Shown: positions 1 to 7,363 of the stretch, in pieces
Position numbering within the stretch: the stretch's first letter is position 1
Layout of the letters: the number at the start of each line of letters is the position of its first letter
Assembly (NCBI GenBank): GCA_018374635.1
Contig: JAHAEW010000030.1
Coordinates: 1-37,207 of the forward strand
DNA: 37,207 nucleotides
Reading direction: 5' to 3'
DNA from: Clostridiales bacterium
GTDB lineage: Bacteria; Bacillota; Clostridia; Oscillospirales; Oscillospiraceae
Translations under genes and position numbers: made by a program
The notes under the pieces: model-generated
The model's database searches: none
Told to the model about the DNA's origin: nothing
What the model saw: the letters and a program-made list of their open reading frames with translations, nothing else

Positions 1-569
1 ACCGTCGACATCTGAGGCCGGAACCGGGGGCAGATGATGGTGGCCATCAGGTGGCCGCCGAAGGCGGGACGGGTCATCTTCAGGTTGGTGTTCTCCTCAA
101 AGACCGTGTTGTCCACGTCGATGGTGGAGGTGGTCTTCAGGAACTCCTTGTACTTGGTCACATCCACGTCCAGGTGGGTGCAGTCGGCGGTCAGGCCGGT
201 GTGCAGACGGGCCGCACAGCGGGGGCCCAGGTCACGGCCGATGTTGGTGGCCCCGATCAGGAAGATCTCGGGCTTCTTCTCCTCCACCAGGTCGCAGATC
301 ACCTTCGCATAGCCGTCCGTGGTGTAGGTCTCCAGAAGCTCGTGGTCGCACACGTACACCTTGTCCGCGCCGTAGCCGCCCAGCTCCTTCGCCAGACCCT
401 CCACGTTGTGGCCCAGAAGAACGCCGCACAGCTCCACGCCCAGGTCGTCCGCCAGCTTCCGGCCCTCGCTGATCAGCTCGAAGTCCGTGCTCATCAGCTT
501 GCCCTCGCGCTGCTCACAAAATACCCATACGCCCTTGAAGGCGCCGGTGTCTCTACTATCAAAAGCCAT
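1..569 (-). CDS. etfA: Electron transfer flavoprotein alpha subunit, EtfA (3' end cut off by window edge)
   Basis: EtfA pairs with EtfB as the flavoprotein partner of butyryl-CoA dehydrogenase. About 189 codons are readable in an open frame from an ATG at 569 to the left edge; the C-terminal FAD-binding domain lies outside the window. The N-terminal part reads as the EtfA alpha/beta domain, with GVWVFCEQREGKL near residue 13, then GGYGADKVYV, and FLIGATNIGRDLGPR near residue 110, followed by TGLTADCTHLDV. No ferredoxin-like extension precedes it. An AAAGGAG ribosome binding site lies about 9 nt before the ATG. It is the last visible gene of crt-hbd-bcd-etfB-etfA, 19 nt after etfB. The family and position are clear; electron bifurcation by this Etf is inferred from related butyrate producers. 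Confidence 0.95.
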   Translation of the reverse strand, partial: MAFDSRDTGAFKGVWVFCEQREGKLMSTDFELISEGRKLADDLGVELCGVLLGHNVEGLAKELGGYGADKVYVCDHELLETYTTDGYAKVICDLVEEKKPEIFLIGATNIGRDLGPRCAARLHTGLTADCTHLDVDVTKYKEFLKTTSTIDVDNTVFEENTNLKMTRPAFGGHLMATIICPRFRPQMST

Positions 570-588
570 TTTTCTGCTCTCCTTTCGA

Positions 589-1312
589 TCAGATCAGGTG
601 CTTCTCATCCAGAAGCGACACCAGCTTGTCGCAGGTGGCCTTGTCGGCCCCCTCCAGCATCATGCCGGCGCCCTTCACCGGGGGGGAGAAGGACTTGTAC
701 ACGTTGGTGGGAGAGCCCTTCAGGCCGATGGTGTCCAGATCGATCAGGGGATCGTCCTTCAGGGTGTTGAAGTCATACACCTCGTAGGGCTTGCTGTAGG
801 CCTCCACGATGCCGCCCACGCTCATGTAACGGGGCTCGTTGAGCTCCTTGATGCAGGTCAGCAGGCAGGGCAGCGCCACCTCGATGGTCATGTAGCCGTC
901 CTCCAGCATCCGCTGCACGGTGATCTTCTTCCCCTCCGCCTTGATCTCGGAGACGTAGGTCACCTGGGGCAGGTTCAGCTTCTCGGCGATCTGGGGACCC
1001 ACCTGGGCGGTGTCGCCGTCGATGGCCTGACGGCCGCAGAACACGATGGTCTCGTCGTCCACGCCGATCTTCTTCAGCGCGGCGGCCAGGATCTGAGAGG
1101 TAGCGTAAGTATCGCTGCCGCCGAACTCACGGCCGGACACCAGCACGGCCTTGTCCGCGCCCATCCTTCAGCTTCAGCGCCGCCTCAATGGCGTTCATAT
1201 CATCGGGGTTCGTGATGGTCGCCATGGACGCGCGGTCCATCGTCCCGTCCGCCTTCACCGCAACCTTACCGGAGGTATCCGGCACCTGCTTCACACATAC
1301 GATTGCTTTCAT
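589..1312 (-). pseudogene. etfB: Electron transfer flavoprotein beta subunit, EtfB, broken by an internal deletion and frameshift
   Basis: Two frames together make one EtfB. The first runs from ATG 1312 (GGAGG site upstream) through KQVPDTSG and TNPDDMNAIEAALKLK, residue 49, then goes out of frame at about 1165. The second opens at 1164 with MGADKAVLVSGREF and runs to TGA at 589, carrying CGRQAIDGDTAQVGPQIAE. In intact EtfB proteins about 25 residues (a beta strand and the SMGPPQAEEALREALA-type helix) separate LKLK from MGAD. They are absent, so this is a loss of roughly 77 bp (3n+2) and not a simple one-base slip or a programmed frameshift. The missing segment helps bind AMP/FAD, so the product should not work as read. 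A true mutation and an assembly deletion look the same here; the intact neighbours make an assembly or read artefact quite possible. Confidence 0.85.
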
Positions 1313-1330
1313 GTCAATATCCTCCGTTCC

Positions 1331-2473
1331 TTACTTCACGCCCAGATGGCTGGAAATGACCATGCGCTGCACCTCGCTGGTGCCCTCGTAGATCTCCGTG
1401 ATTTTGGCGTCGCGCATCATGCGCTCCACAGGGTACTCACGGGTGTAGCCATAGCCGCCAAAGAGCTGAACGGCGCGGCGGGTCACATCGCTGGCGGCCT
1501 CCGCGGCAAAGAGCTTCGCCATGGCGGCTTCCATGGAATAGGGCTCGCCATTCTGCTTCTTCATCGCGGCGGAGTACACCAGGAACTGGGCGGCCTGCAT
1601 GCGGGTGTGCATATCGGCCAGCTGGAACTGGGTGTTCTGGAACTGGGACAGGCGGCGGCCAAACTGCACGCGCTCCTTGGTGTAGTTGACAGCCTCCTCC
1701 ACGGCGCCCTCGCCCAGGCCCAGGGCCTGAGAGGCGATGCCGATGCGGCCGCCGTCCAAGGTCTTCATGGCGATCTTGAAGCCCTTGCCTTCTTTACCCA
1801 GCAGGTTCTCCTTGGGCACGATGCAGTCCTCCATAATGAGCTCACAGGTGGAGGAGCCGCGGATGCCCATTTTCTTCTCGTGCTTGCCGATGGAGAAGCC
1901 GGGGAAGTCCCGCTCCACGATGAAGGCGGAGATGCCGTGGTTGCCCGCCTTGGGCTCGGTCATGGCAAAGACGATGAACACATTGGCAAAGCCGGCGTTG
2001 GTGATGAAGATCTTGGAGCCGTTGAGCACATAGTGGTCCCCCTCCAGCACCGCGGTGGTCTGCTGGCCGGAGGCGTCGGTACCAGCGTTTGGCTCGGTCA
2101 GACCAAAGGCGCCGATCCACTCGCCGGAGCAGAGCTTGGGCAGGTACTTCTTTTTCTGCTCCTCGGTGCCGTTCTCAAAGATGGGGGCGCAGCACAGGGA
2201 GGTGTGGGCGGACACAACAACCGCGGTGGTGCCGCACACCTTAGCCAGCTCCTCCACCGCCATAGAATAGGCCAGCACATCGGCGCCGGCCCCGCCGTAC
2301 TCCTTGGGAAAATAGATGCCCATCATACCCAGCTTGGCCATCTTCTTGACGGTCTCCTCGGGGAAGCGCTCCTCCTCGTCGATCTCCTCGGCCAGGGGCT
2401 TTACCTCATTCTGGGCGAACTCACGGTACATTTTCCGAAGCATCTCATGCTCTTTGGACAGATGAAAATCCAT
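1331..2473 (-). CDS. bcd: Butyryl-CoA dehydrogenase (short-chain acyl-CoA dehydrogenase)
   Basis: 380 residues, the normal length for acyl-CoA dehydrogenases. It reduces crotonyl-CoA to butyryl-CoA with electrons passed through EtfAB. Visible marks are the N-terminal helical domain (MDFHLSKEHEMLRKMYREFA), the first signature GAFGLTEPNAGTDASG near residue 120, the FAD-contact segment ending GIRGSSTCEL, and the C-terminal signature LFGGYGYTREYPVERMMRDA. The catalytic glutamate is E363 in ITEIYEGTSE. The ATG at 2473 has AAGGAG about 8 nt upstream. It lies between hbd (86 nt upstream, with a hairpin in the gap) and etfB (18 nt downstream), so it is co-transcribed with them. The substrate assignment rests mainly on operon context. 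Confidence 0.96.
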   Translation of the reverse strand: MDFHLSKEHEMLRKMYREFAQNEVKPLAEEIDEEERFPEETVKKMAKLGMMGIYFPKEYGGAGADVLAYSMAVEELAKVCGTTAVVVSAHTSLCCAPIFENGTEEQKKKYLPKLCSGEWIGAFGLTEPNAGTDASGQQTTAVLEGDHYVLNGSKIFITNAGFANVFIVFAMTEPKAGNHGISAFIVERDFPGFSIGKHEKKMGIRGSSTCELIMEDCIVPKENLLGKEGKGFKIAMKTLDGGRIGIASQALGLGEGAVEEAVNYTKERVQFGRRLSQFQNTQFQLADMHTRMQAAQFLVYSAAMKKQNGEPYSMEAAMAKLFAAEAASDVTRRAVQLFGGYGYTREYPVERMMRDAKITEIYEGTSEVQRMVISSHLGVK

Positions 2474-2517
2474 ATTGCTTTGCTCCTTCTAGATAAAAAT
2501 ACATATATACGGCTGGG

Positions 2518-2544
2518 AGCCGGGGACGTTTTCCGTCCCCGGCT
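2518..2544 (-). other. Intergenic RNA hairpin between hbd and bcd
   Basis: A perfect 11-bp GC-rich stem (AGCCGGGGACG against CGTCCCCGGCT) with a 5-nt loop lies in the 86-nt gap. On the transcribed strand no U-run follows it, so it is unlikely to end transcription. It may protect or process the mRNA and set different levels of the crt-hbd and bcd-etf parts. Confidence 0.6.
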
Positions 2545-2559
2545 GTCCAAATACTGGAA

Positions 2560-3411
2560 TTACTTCTTGCTGTAATCGTAGAAACCGATGCCGGCCTTAC
2601 GGCCCAGACGGCCGCCGCGGACCATCTTGCGAAGCAGCAGGGAAGCGCGGTAACGGGGATCGTTGGTCTCCTTATAGAGAACATCCATGATGGCCAGACA
2701 CACGTCCAGGCCGATGAAGTCGCCCAGCTCCAGGGGCCCCATGGGATGATTGGCGCCCAGTTTCATGGCCTTGTCTACGTCCTCCACCGAGGCGATACCG
2801 CTCTCGACCACATTGATGCCCTCGTTGATCATGGGGATGAGCAGGCGGTTGACGACAAAACCGGGGGCCTCGTCCACTTCCACGGGGTCCTTGCCCACGT
2901 CCTTGGAGAGGTCAAAGATCGCCTTGAACGTCTCGTCGGAGGTGTTCACGCCGCGGATGACCTCAATGAGCTTCATCACGGGGGCGGGATTAAAGAAGTG
3001 CATGCCGATCACCTTGTCAGCCCGCTTGGTGGCGGAGGCGATGTCGGTGATGGAGATGGAGGAGGTGTTGGTGGCCAGGATGGCCTCGGGCTTGCAGACG
3101 GCATCCAGCTGGGCAAAGAGCTCCTTTTTCAGAGAGAGCTCCTCCACGGCGGACTCCACGACCAGGTCAGCGTCGGCCGCGGCATTGATATCCGTGGTAA
3201 AGGTCAGTTTGGAAAGCAGGGCCTCCTTGCCGGCCTCGTCCAGCTTGCCCTTGGCGATCCGCTTATCCAGACTTTTGATGAGGCTGTTCCTATGCTTCTC
3301 GGCGCTCTGCTCACTGGTGGAGCGGATCACGGTATCGATCCCCTTGGTCGCAAAAACCTGGCCGATGCCCAGGCCCATGGTGCCGCCGCCGATGATAACG
3401 ATCTTTTTCAT
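2560..3411 (-). CDS. hbd: 3-hydroxybutyryl-CoA dehydrogenase
   Basis: NAD(P)-dependent enzyme that interconverts acetoacetyl-CoA and 3-hydroxybutyryl-CoA in the butyrate pathway. 283 residues, the usual length. The Rossmann motif GGGTMGLGIG is at residues 8-17. The active-site histidine is H138 in GMHFFNPAPVMKLIEVI, and the C-terminal dimer domain carries DEAPGFVVNRLLIPMINEG and ANHPMGPLELGDFIGLD. Two ATGs lie 6 nt apart (3417 and 3411); I chose 3411 because GGAGG is then 9 nt upstream and the protein starts MKKIVIIGGG as in homologues. It sits between crt (about 190 nt upstream) and bcd. Confidence 0.96.
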   Translation of the reverse strand: MKKIVIIGGGTMGLGIGQVFATKGIDTVIRSTSEQSAEKHRNSLIKSLDKRIAKGKLDEAGKEALLSKLTFTTDINAAADADLVVESAVEELSLKKELFAQLDAVCKPEAILATNTSSISITDIASATKRADKVIGMHFFNPAPVMKLIEVIRGVNTSDETFKAIFDLSKDVGKDPVEVDEAPGFVVNRLLIPMINEGINVVESGIASVEDVDKAMKLGANHPMGPLELGDFIGLDVCLAIMDVLYKETNDPRYRASLLLRKMVRGGRLGRKAGIGFYDYSKK

Positions 3412-3597
3412 AAACATAGTCCTCCCAAAATTCAGTTGATCCCAAATGGTAAAGTACCCTGCGGACCCGTTCGGTCCGCCCGCGCTCTGCTGCGCGGCGG
3501 TACGGAATGTTCCTGCTCATGGTTGGTGACATGCTGTATATTTTGATCTTGCTCTGCGCGCCTCAGTTTGTTTGATGATGTTTATAAACGGTCCGGA

Positions 3598-4374
3598 TCA
3601 GCGGTTCCGGAAATGCTTTTCTTTCCGTTTCTCCAAAAAAGCGCCCATGCCCTCGTCTTTGTCGGCTGTGCCGCAGGTGACGCCGAAGGCCTCGGCCTCA
3701 AAAGCCGCGGCGGTGTGGATATCCGTCTGCATTCCCATCCGGATGCAGCGCTTGGACTCCCGCACTGCGATCTGCGCGTTGGCACAGATCGCCTGGGCCA
3801 GTTCCATAGCGCGCTCCATCAGCTCTTCCGCCGGATAGACCGCAGAGACCAGACCGATCTCCTTGGCCTCGGCCGCGCCCACGACTCGAGCGGTCAGAAT
3901 GAGCTCCATGGCTTTGGAGGTCCCCACGATGCGCGGCAGACGCTGCGTCCCGCCAAAGCCGGGCGTAATCCCCAGGCCCACCTCAGGCTGACCAAACTTG
4001 GCCTTCTCACTGGCCAGCCGGATATCACAGGCCATGGCCAGTTCGCACCCGCCGCCCAGCGCAAAGCCGTTGACCGCGGCGATCACAGGCTTGGACAGAT
4101 GCTCCAGCTTGAGGAACACCGTTCCTCCGCGGACGCCGAATTTCTTTCCGTCACTGGAGGTAAAGCCCTTCATTTCCCCAATGTCGGCCCCCGCCACAAA
4201 GGAGCGGCCCGCACCGGTAAGGATGACCACGTAAATCTCATCCTCGGCCTCCGCCCTGTCCAGAACTGCATCCAGATCAGAGAGGACCTGACTGTTGAGG
4301 GCATTGAGCGCATCGGGCCGGTCGATGGTGATGATTCCAACATGTCCCTGTTGCTCAAACTTCACAAATGCCAC
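3598..4374 (-). CDS. crt: 3-hydroxybutyryl-CoA dehydratase (crotonase, enoyl-CoA hydratase family)
   Basis: 258 residues, typical for crotonases. It dehydrates 3-hydroxybutyryl-CoA to crotonyl-CoA. The CoA/oxyanion-hole segments GRSFVAGADIGEM (about residues 57-69) and AAVNGFALGGGCELAMACD (99-117) are complete. The two catalytic acids are E111 (GGCELA) and E131 (FGQPEVGLG), followed by GITPGFGGTQRLPR. The start codon is GTG at 4374; a GGGGG site lies about 10 nt before it. It is the first gene of the operon and directly follows the AT-rich control region with two Rex-like boxes. No thiolase gene lies between it and the promoter, so the acetoacetyl-CoA-forming step must be encoded elsewhere or to the left of the window. 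Confidence 0.95.
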   Translation of the reverse strand: MAFVKFEQQGHVGIITIDRPDALNALNSQVLSDLDAVLDRAEAEDEIYVVILTGAGRSFVAGADIGEMKGFTSSDGKKFGVRGGTVFLKLEHLSKPVIAAVNGFALGGGCELAMACDIRLASEKAKFGQPEVGLGITPGFGGTQRLPRIVGTSKAMELILTARVVGAAEAKEIGLVSAVYPAEELMERAMELAQAICANAQIAVRESKRCIRMGMQTDIHTAAAFEAEAFGVTCGTADKDEGMGAFLEKRKEKHFRNR

Positions 4375-4423
4375 TCGTTCTACCCCCTGTTTCTTGTAAA
4401 ATGTTATTGGATCACCAGACAGC

Positions 4424-4441
4424 TTGTTATTTTTTTAACAT
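4424..4441. promoter_or_regulatory. Rex-like operator, proximal copy
   Basis: The 18-bp site TTGTTAT-TTTT-TTAACAT matches the Rex consensus TTGTTAA-N4-TTAACAA at 12 of the 14 defined positions. It lies 50 bp before the crt start and downstream of the proposed promoter. Rex is the NADH/NAD-sensing repressor known to control crt-bcd-etf-hbd genes in clostridia. The assignment is by motif and context. Confidence 0.6.
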
Positions 4442-4538
4442 ATAGCCTCTTAAAAAATTGCAACAGCAGGTTTTTTATCCGCAGTTGCGCAACTTTAGAA
4501 GTGGTTTCTTTGCTGTTCCATTTTCTCGATCCTCGCTT

Positions 4539-4567
4539 AGTATAGCTCTTTTTTTATTTCTGCGCAA
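4539..4567 (-). promoter_or_regulatory. Probable crt operon promoter
   Basis: On the minus strand TTGCGC (4567-4562), a 17-bp spacer and TATACT (4544-4539) form a plausible sigma-A promoter with a leader of about 160 nt to crt. The whole 4375-4740 gap is far poorer in GC than the flanking genes. A 12-bp palindrome AGTTGCGCAACT lies at about 4482-4493 inside the leader and repeats the TTGCGCA core of the -35 element; no regulator can be named for it. Confidence 0.5.
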
Positions 4568-4687
4568 GAGGGTTTTTAAAAAAAATCGTATTTTTTATCT
4601 ACACACTTTCTTTTTTCATTTGTTTTGTTGTTGGTATTTTACAAATACTTAGTGAAAAAATTGACGATTTCACGATCTTTATCCCTT

Positions 4688-4705
4688 TTGTTATTTTATT
4701 AACAT
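4688..4705. promoter_or_regulatory. Rex-like operator, distal copy
   Basis: TTGTTAT-TTTA-TTAACAT differs from the proximal copy (4424-4441) by one central base. It lies 264 bp from it, on the upstream side of the crt promoter and close to the DUF554 terminator. Two near-identical copies in the same gap make chance less likely in spite of the AT-rich background. Confidence 0.6.
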
Positions 4706-4721
4706 TGATTAGATTCCAAAC

Positions 4722-4752
4722 AAAAAGCACTTCGGAATCCGAAGTGCTTTTT
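4722..4752. terminator. Bidirectional-type terminator after the DUF554 gene
   Basis: Inverted repeat AAAAAGCACTTCGGA / TCCGAAGTGCTTTTT around one central base, 10 nt past the DUF554 stop codon on the minus strand, with an A-tract and U-tract on the two sides. Confidence 0.9.
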
Positions 4753-4761
4753 GGATCGTAC

Positions 4762-5469
4762 TCACAGAAGCGCCGGCAGCCACCGGGAGAGGGGCAGATA
4801 GGCCATGGGCAGAAACATCGCGGGCAGCATATTGCCCACCCGGATCTTCTCCCGGGGCAGCCCCAACATATTCAGGGCGATGCCCACGATGATGGTCCCC
4901 CCTACCGCGCTCATCTCCACCACTACATCCTGCGGCAGATAAGGCCCCACAAACTGGGCCAGCAGCGTCAATCCCCCCTGGTAGAGAAAGAGGGGCACCA
5001 CACAGAAGGCCACGCCCACGCCCATGGCCGAGGCAAAGGTGATCGCGGTCACCCCGTCGATGACACTTTTGGAGATCAGGATGGAATAGTTGTGGTTGAG
5101 CCCCGCCTCCAGACTGCCGTTGATCGCCATGGCTCCCACGCAGAACAGAACGGTGGCATTGACAAAGCCCTCCGCAAACCGGCTGCTGCCGCCGCCCCGG
5201 AGCAGGCGCCCCCGCACCAGTGTACCGATCCCCTCCAGGCGGTCCTCAATGCGCAGCGCCTCCCCCAGGAGCGTTCCCACGACCATGCAGACGATCACAC
5301 AGAGGGTGTCCTCCGTAGCGATCATGCTGGAGACGCCGATCCCCATGACGCACAGCCCCAGCGCGCTGGTCAGTGTGGCGGCAAAGCGCGGCTTGATATG
5401 TTCCTTACACGCAAGCCCCAGCAGGCTGCCCAGTAAAATCAGGATAACATTGATAACGGTGGCGATCAT
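4762..5469 (-). CDS. DUF554 family membrane protein (YdfK-like)
   Basis: 235 residues, nearly all hydrophobic segments, so an integral membrane protein. It begins MIATVINVILILLGSLLGL and contains GLCVMGIGVSSMIATEDTL, FCVGAMAINGSLEAGL near residue 110 and VIDGVTAITFASAMGVGV, the pattern of the DUF554 family, whose function is not established. The open frame runs 56 codons further upstream, but ATG 5469 is chosen because AAGGAG lies 7 nt before it, a consensus promoter lies between the two possible starts, and the protein then starts at the family's normal N terminus. It is transcribed alone: own promoter (5519-5547) and own terminator (4722-4752). Transport of a small solute is only a guess. 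Confidence 0.88.
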   Translation of the reverse strand: MIATVINVILILLGSLLGLACKEHIKPRFAATLTSALGLCVMGIGVSSMIATEDTLCVIVCMVVGTLLGEALRIEDRLEGIGTLVRGRLLRGGGSSRFAEGFVNATVLFCVGAMAINGSLEAGLNHNYSILISKSVIDGVTAITFASAMGVGVAFCVVPLFLYQGGLTLLAQFVGPYLPQDVVVEMSAVGGTIIVGIALNMLGLPREKIRVGNMLPAMFLPMAYLPLSRWLPALL

Positions 5470-5518
5470 GGGTAACTCCTTCCGGCGGGCGCTTTCCCGC
5501 TTCACTGTATTAAATATA

Positions 5519-5547
5519 ATGATACTCACCTTTCCGTCCCTTGTCAA
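5519..5547 (-). promoter_or_regulatory. Promoter of the DUF554 gene
   Basis: On the minus strand TTGACA (5547-5542), 17-bp spacer, TATCAT (5524-5519). The start codon is 50 bp downstream. Confidence 0.8.
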
Positions 5548-5618
5548 AGGGGAATTCTCCTCATGTCCGGGCAACAGACTACATATGGTAGAACAGCGAA
5601 GAAAAAGGGGGGCTGTCC

Positions 5619-7142
5619 TTGAAAGTGAGCCGTTCATCCATGTTATACGGCACCTTGCTGCTCACCGGCACCAGTCTGGTGGCCCAGGTGCTGGGATTTA
5701 TCTACCGCATTTTTCTCTCCCGTCTGGTGGGCGCCGAGATCATGGGACTCTATCAACTCATCCTGCCGGTCTATTCCGTGGTACTCTCCATCACTGCGGT
5801 CGGCCTGACTGTGGCCGTGTCCAACCTCTCCGCCGAGTATGCCGCGCGGGGAAACGAAGGCGCCATGGGCGCGGTGCTGCGGCGCTGTCTGGCGGCCTTT
5901 CTGATCCTCTTTGCCCTGGTGGCCGGGGTGACGGTGCTGTTCTATGACCCCATTTCGGTCTATCTGCTGGGAGACGCCAGGACACAGCTGGGCCTGCTCC
6001 TTCTGCTCCCCTGCCTCTTTCTCACGGGGATCGAAAATCTCCACAAGCACTATTTTTACGGTACGGGAAATATCCGTCCGCCTGCGGCAGTGGAGCTGTG
6101 CGAGCAGTTCATACGCACGGGGGCCGTCCTGGGACTTCTGGTCCTCTTCCTTCCTCAGACGCCGGAGCGCACCGTCGGACTCATTGTCACCGGCATGGTG
6201 ATCTGTGAGCTTTTTTCCTCCGTTACGCTGGTGATTCTATACCGGAAACGGGCAGCCGGCCTGCCCCGCTCCCCTGCCGAAAAGGGCCTGGGCCGCCGAA
6301 TCAGCGCAATCGCCGTTCCCATCGGCTTTACCGCCCTTTTGGGGAATTTAATGGGCTCGGCCAACGCGGTTCTCATCCCCCAGCGGCTGGTGGCCTCAGG
6401 TACTGATGTGTCTCATGCCATGAGCGCTTTCGGCGTGCTGTGCGGCATGACAGTCCCCATGCTGCTCATGCCCACCGCCTTCATCGGCGCCATGGGGTTG
6501 GTTCTGGTCCCCCGCCTGGCCCGCAGCGCGGCCCTGGGCCGCCTGGACCGGATCCGGGACCGGATCCACAAAGCCATGCTGGCCACATCGGTCCTCATCA
6601 TGCCCGCCATGGCCTTTCTGGTCGTTCTTGGACCTACTATCGGGCGCTTTCTCTTCCGGGAGGAGAGCGCGGGGGATTTTATCCTGCCCCTCTCTCTGGG
6701 CGTGCTCTTGTCCTGCTATCAGTCCATTCTCTCCGGCGTGCTCAACGGCGTGGGAAAGCAGCGCTCGGCCGCCTGGAACGCCATTCTCTGCGGCGGTGTA
6801 CAGCTGGGCTGCACCTTTTTCCTGATCGGCCTGCCCAGGGTGGGACTCAAAGGCTATGTGGCGGGCTTTGTGGCCAGCTCTGCCCTTGGCCTGCTCCTTA
6901 ATTGGCATCAGGTGGGCCGGTATGCCCATATGCGTCCCCGGCTCTTTCAGTGGTGCACCGCCCCCGCTCTGTCTGCCCTCCTCATGGGCCTATGTGTCAA
7001 TCTGCTCTTTCACTTCCTGTGCCGGAGCGGTGTGGAGGGCATCTGGGCCGTCCTGATCTGCCTTCTCTTCGGAAGCGTGGAATACCTCTGCGCCCTCTCG
7101 GCCCAGGGCATTTCGGTCCGGGCCTTGTTTTCATTGCATTGA
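5619..7142 (+). CDS. SpoVB/MurJ-like polysaccharide flippase family membrane protein
   Basis: 507 residues with about 14 hydrophobic segments, in the MATE/MVF/PST (MOP) exporter superfamily. The N terminus MLYGTLLLTGTSLVAQVLGF followed by YRIFLSRLVGAEIMGLYQLI is the hallmark of stage V sporulation protein B and related lipid-linked oligosaccharide flippases. Further marks are HYFYGTGNIRPPAAVELCEQ (about residue 147) and LIPQRLVASG before the second half. SpoVB proteins help build spore cortex or move peptidoglycan precursors; which role applies here is not shown. The start is TTG 5619 with AAGGGGGG about 7 nt upstream; ATG 5640 is the alternative. It is divergent from the DUF554 gene and has a weak terminator at 7159-7190. 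Confidence 0.85.
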   Translation: MKVSRSSMLYGTLLLTGTSLVAQVLGFIYRIFLSRLVGAEIMGLYQLILPVYSVVLSITAVGLTVAVSNLSAEYAARGNEGAMGAVLRRCLAAFLILFALVAGVTVLFYDPISVYLLGDARTQLGLLLLLPCLFLTGIENLHKHYFYGTGNIRPPAAVELCEQFIRTGAVLGLLVLFLPQTPERTVGLIVTGMVICELFSSVTLVILYRKRAAGLPRSPAEKGLGRRISAIAVPIGFTALLGNLMGSANAVLIPQRLVASGTDVSHAMSAFGVLCGMTVPMLLMPTAFIGAMGLVLVPRLARSAALGRLDRIRDRIHKAMLATSVLIMPAMAFLVVLGPTIGRFLFREESAGDFILPLSLGVLLSCYQSILSGVLNGVGKQRSAAWNAILCGGVQLGCTFFLIGLPRVGLKGYVAGFVASSALGLLLNWHQVGRYAHMRPRLFQWCTAPALSALLMGLCVNLLFHFLCRSGVEGIWAVLICLLFGSVEYLCALSAQGISVRALFSLH

Positions 7143-7158
7143 TTTGTTGGTTTTTCAT

Positions 7159-7190
7159 CCGTTTTTCTCGGCAGAAACGGGAGTTTTTTT
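7159..7190 (+). terminator. Terminator after the SpoVB-like gene
   Basis: CCGTTT pairs with AAACGG (7159-7164 with 7175-7180), followed by GAG and seven T, 17 nt past the stop codon. The stem is short, so leakage is likely. Confidence 0.55.
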
Positions 7191-7241
7191 GCATCCTCTC
7201 ACAATTTCCGCTCCGATATGCCGGATTCCGCCCGCAGGCGC

Positions 7242-7271
7242 TTGACAGTCCCCCCGCCCACGGCTTATAAT
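7242..7271 (+). promoter_or_regulatory. Promoter of glnN
   Basis: Consensus TTGACA (7242-7247), 18-bp spacer, TATAAT (7266-7271). The expected start of transcription is near 7278, only a few bases before the leader hairpins. Confidence 0.88.
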
Positions 7272-7280
7272 GACTTCCAT

Positions 7281-7321
7281 GCAGCAAGGACGCTGCGGCC
7301 CTGGCCGCAGTGTCTTTTTTT
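7281..7321 (+). promoter_or_regulatory. Terminator/antiterminator leader of glnN, possible ANTAR target
   Basis: A strong terminator (GACGCTGCGG... against ...CCGCAGTGTC, 7289-7314, then seven T) lies directly after the promoter and about 40 nt before the glnN ribosome binding site, so the gene can only be made by passing it. A second, exclusive hairpin GCAGC-AAGGAC-GCTGC (7281-7296) shares eight bases with the terminator's left arm. Its hexaloop has A at position 1 and G at position 4, the signature of RNA hairpins bound by ANTAR antiterminators, which control nitrogen genes in some clostridia. A second ANTAR-type hairpin is not evident. Premature termination is well supported; the ANTAR link is inference. 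Confidence 0.6.
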
Positions 7322-7363
7322 ATTGGTCCCCTCTTCCGGAGGACTCCATGGAGGAATGTTTTG

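Noticed and set aside
1127..1200. Programmed ribosomal frameshift in etfB
   Set aside because: About 25 conserved residues are missing at the junction, so a slip cannot rebuild the protein; no slippery site is needed to explain it.
1151..2575. Long plus-strand open frame opposite bcd and etfB
   Set aside because: It is the antisense shadow of high-GC genes; the His/Leu/Gly-rich translation has no family likeness and no ribosome binding site.
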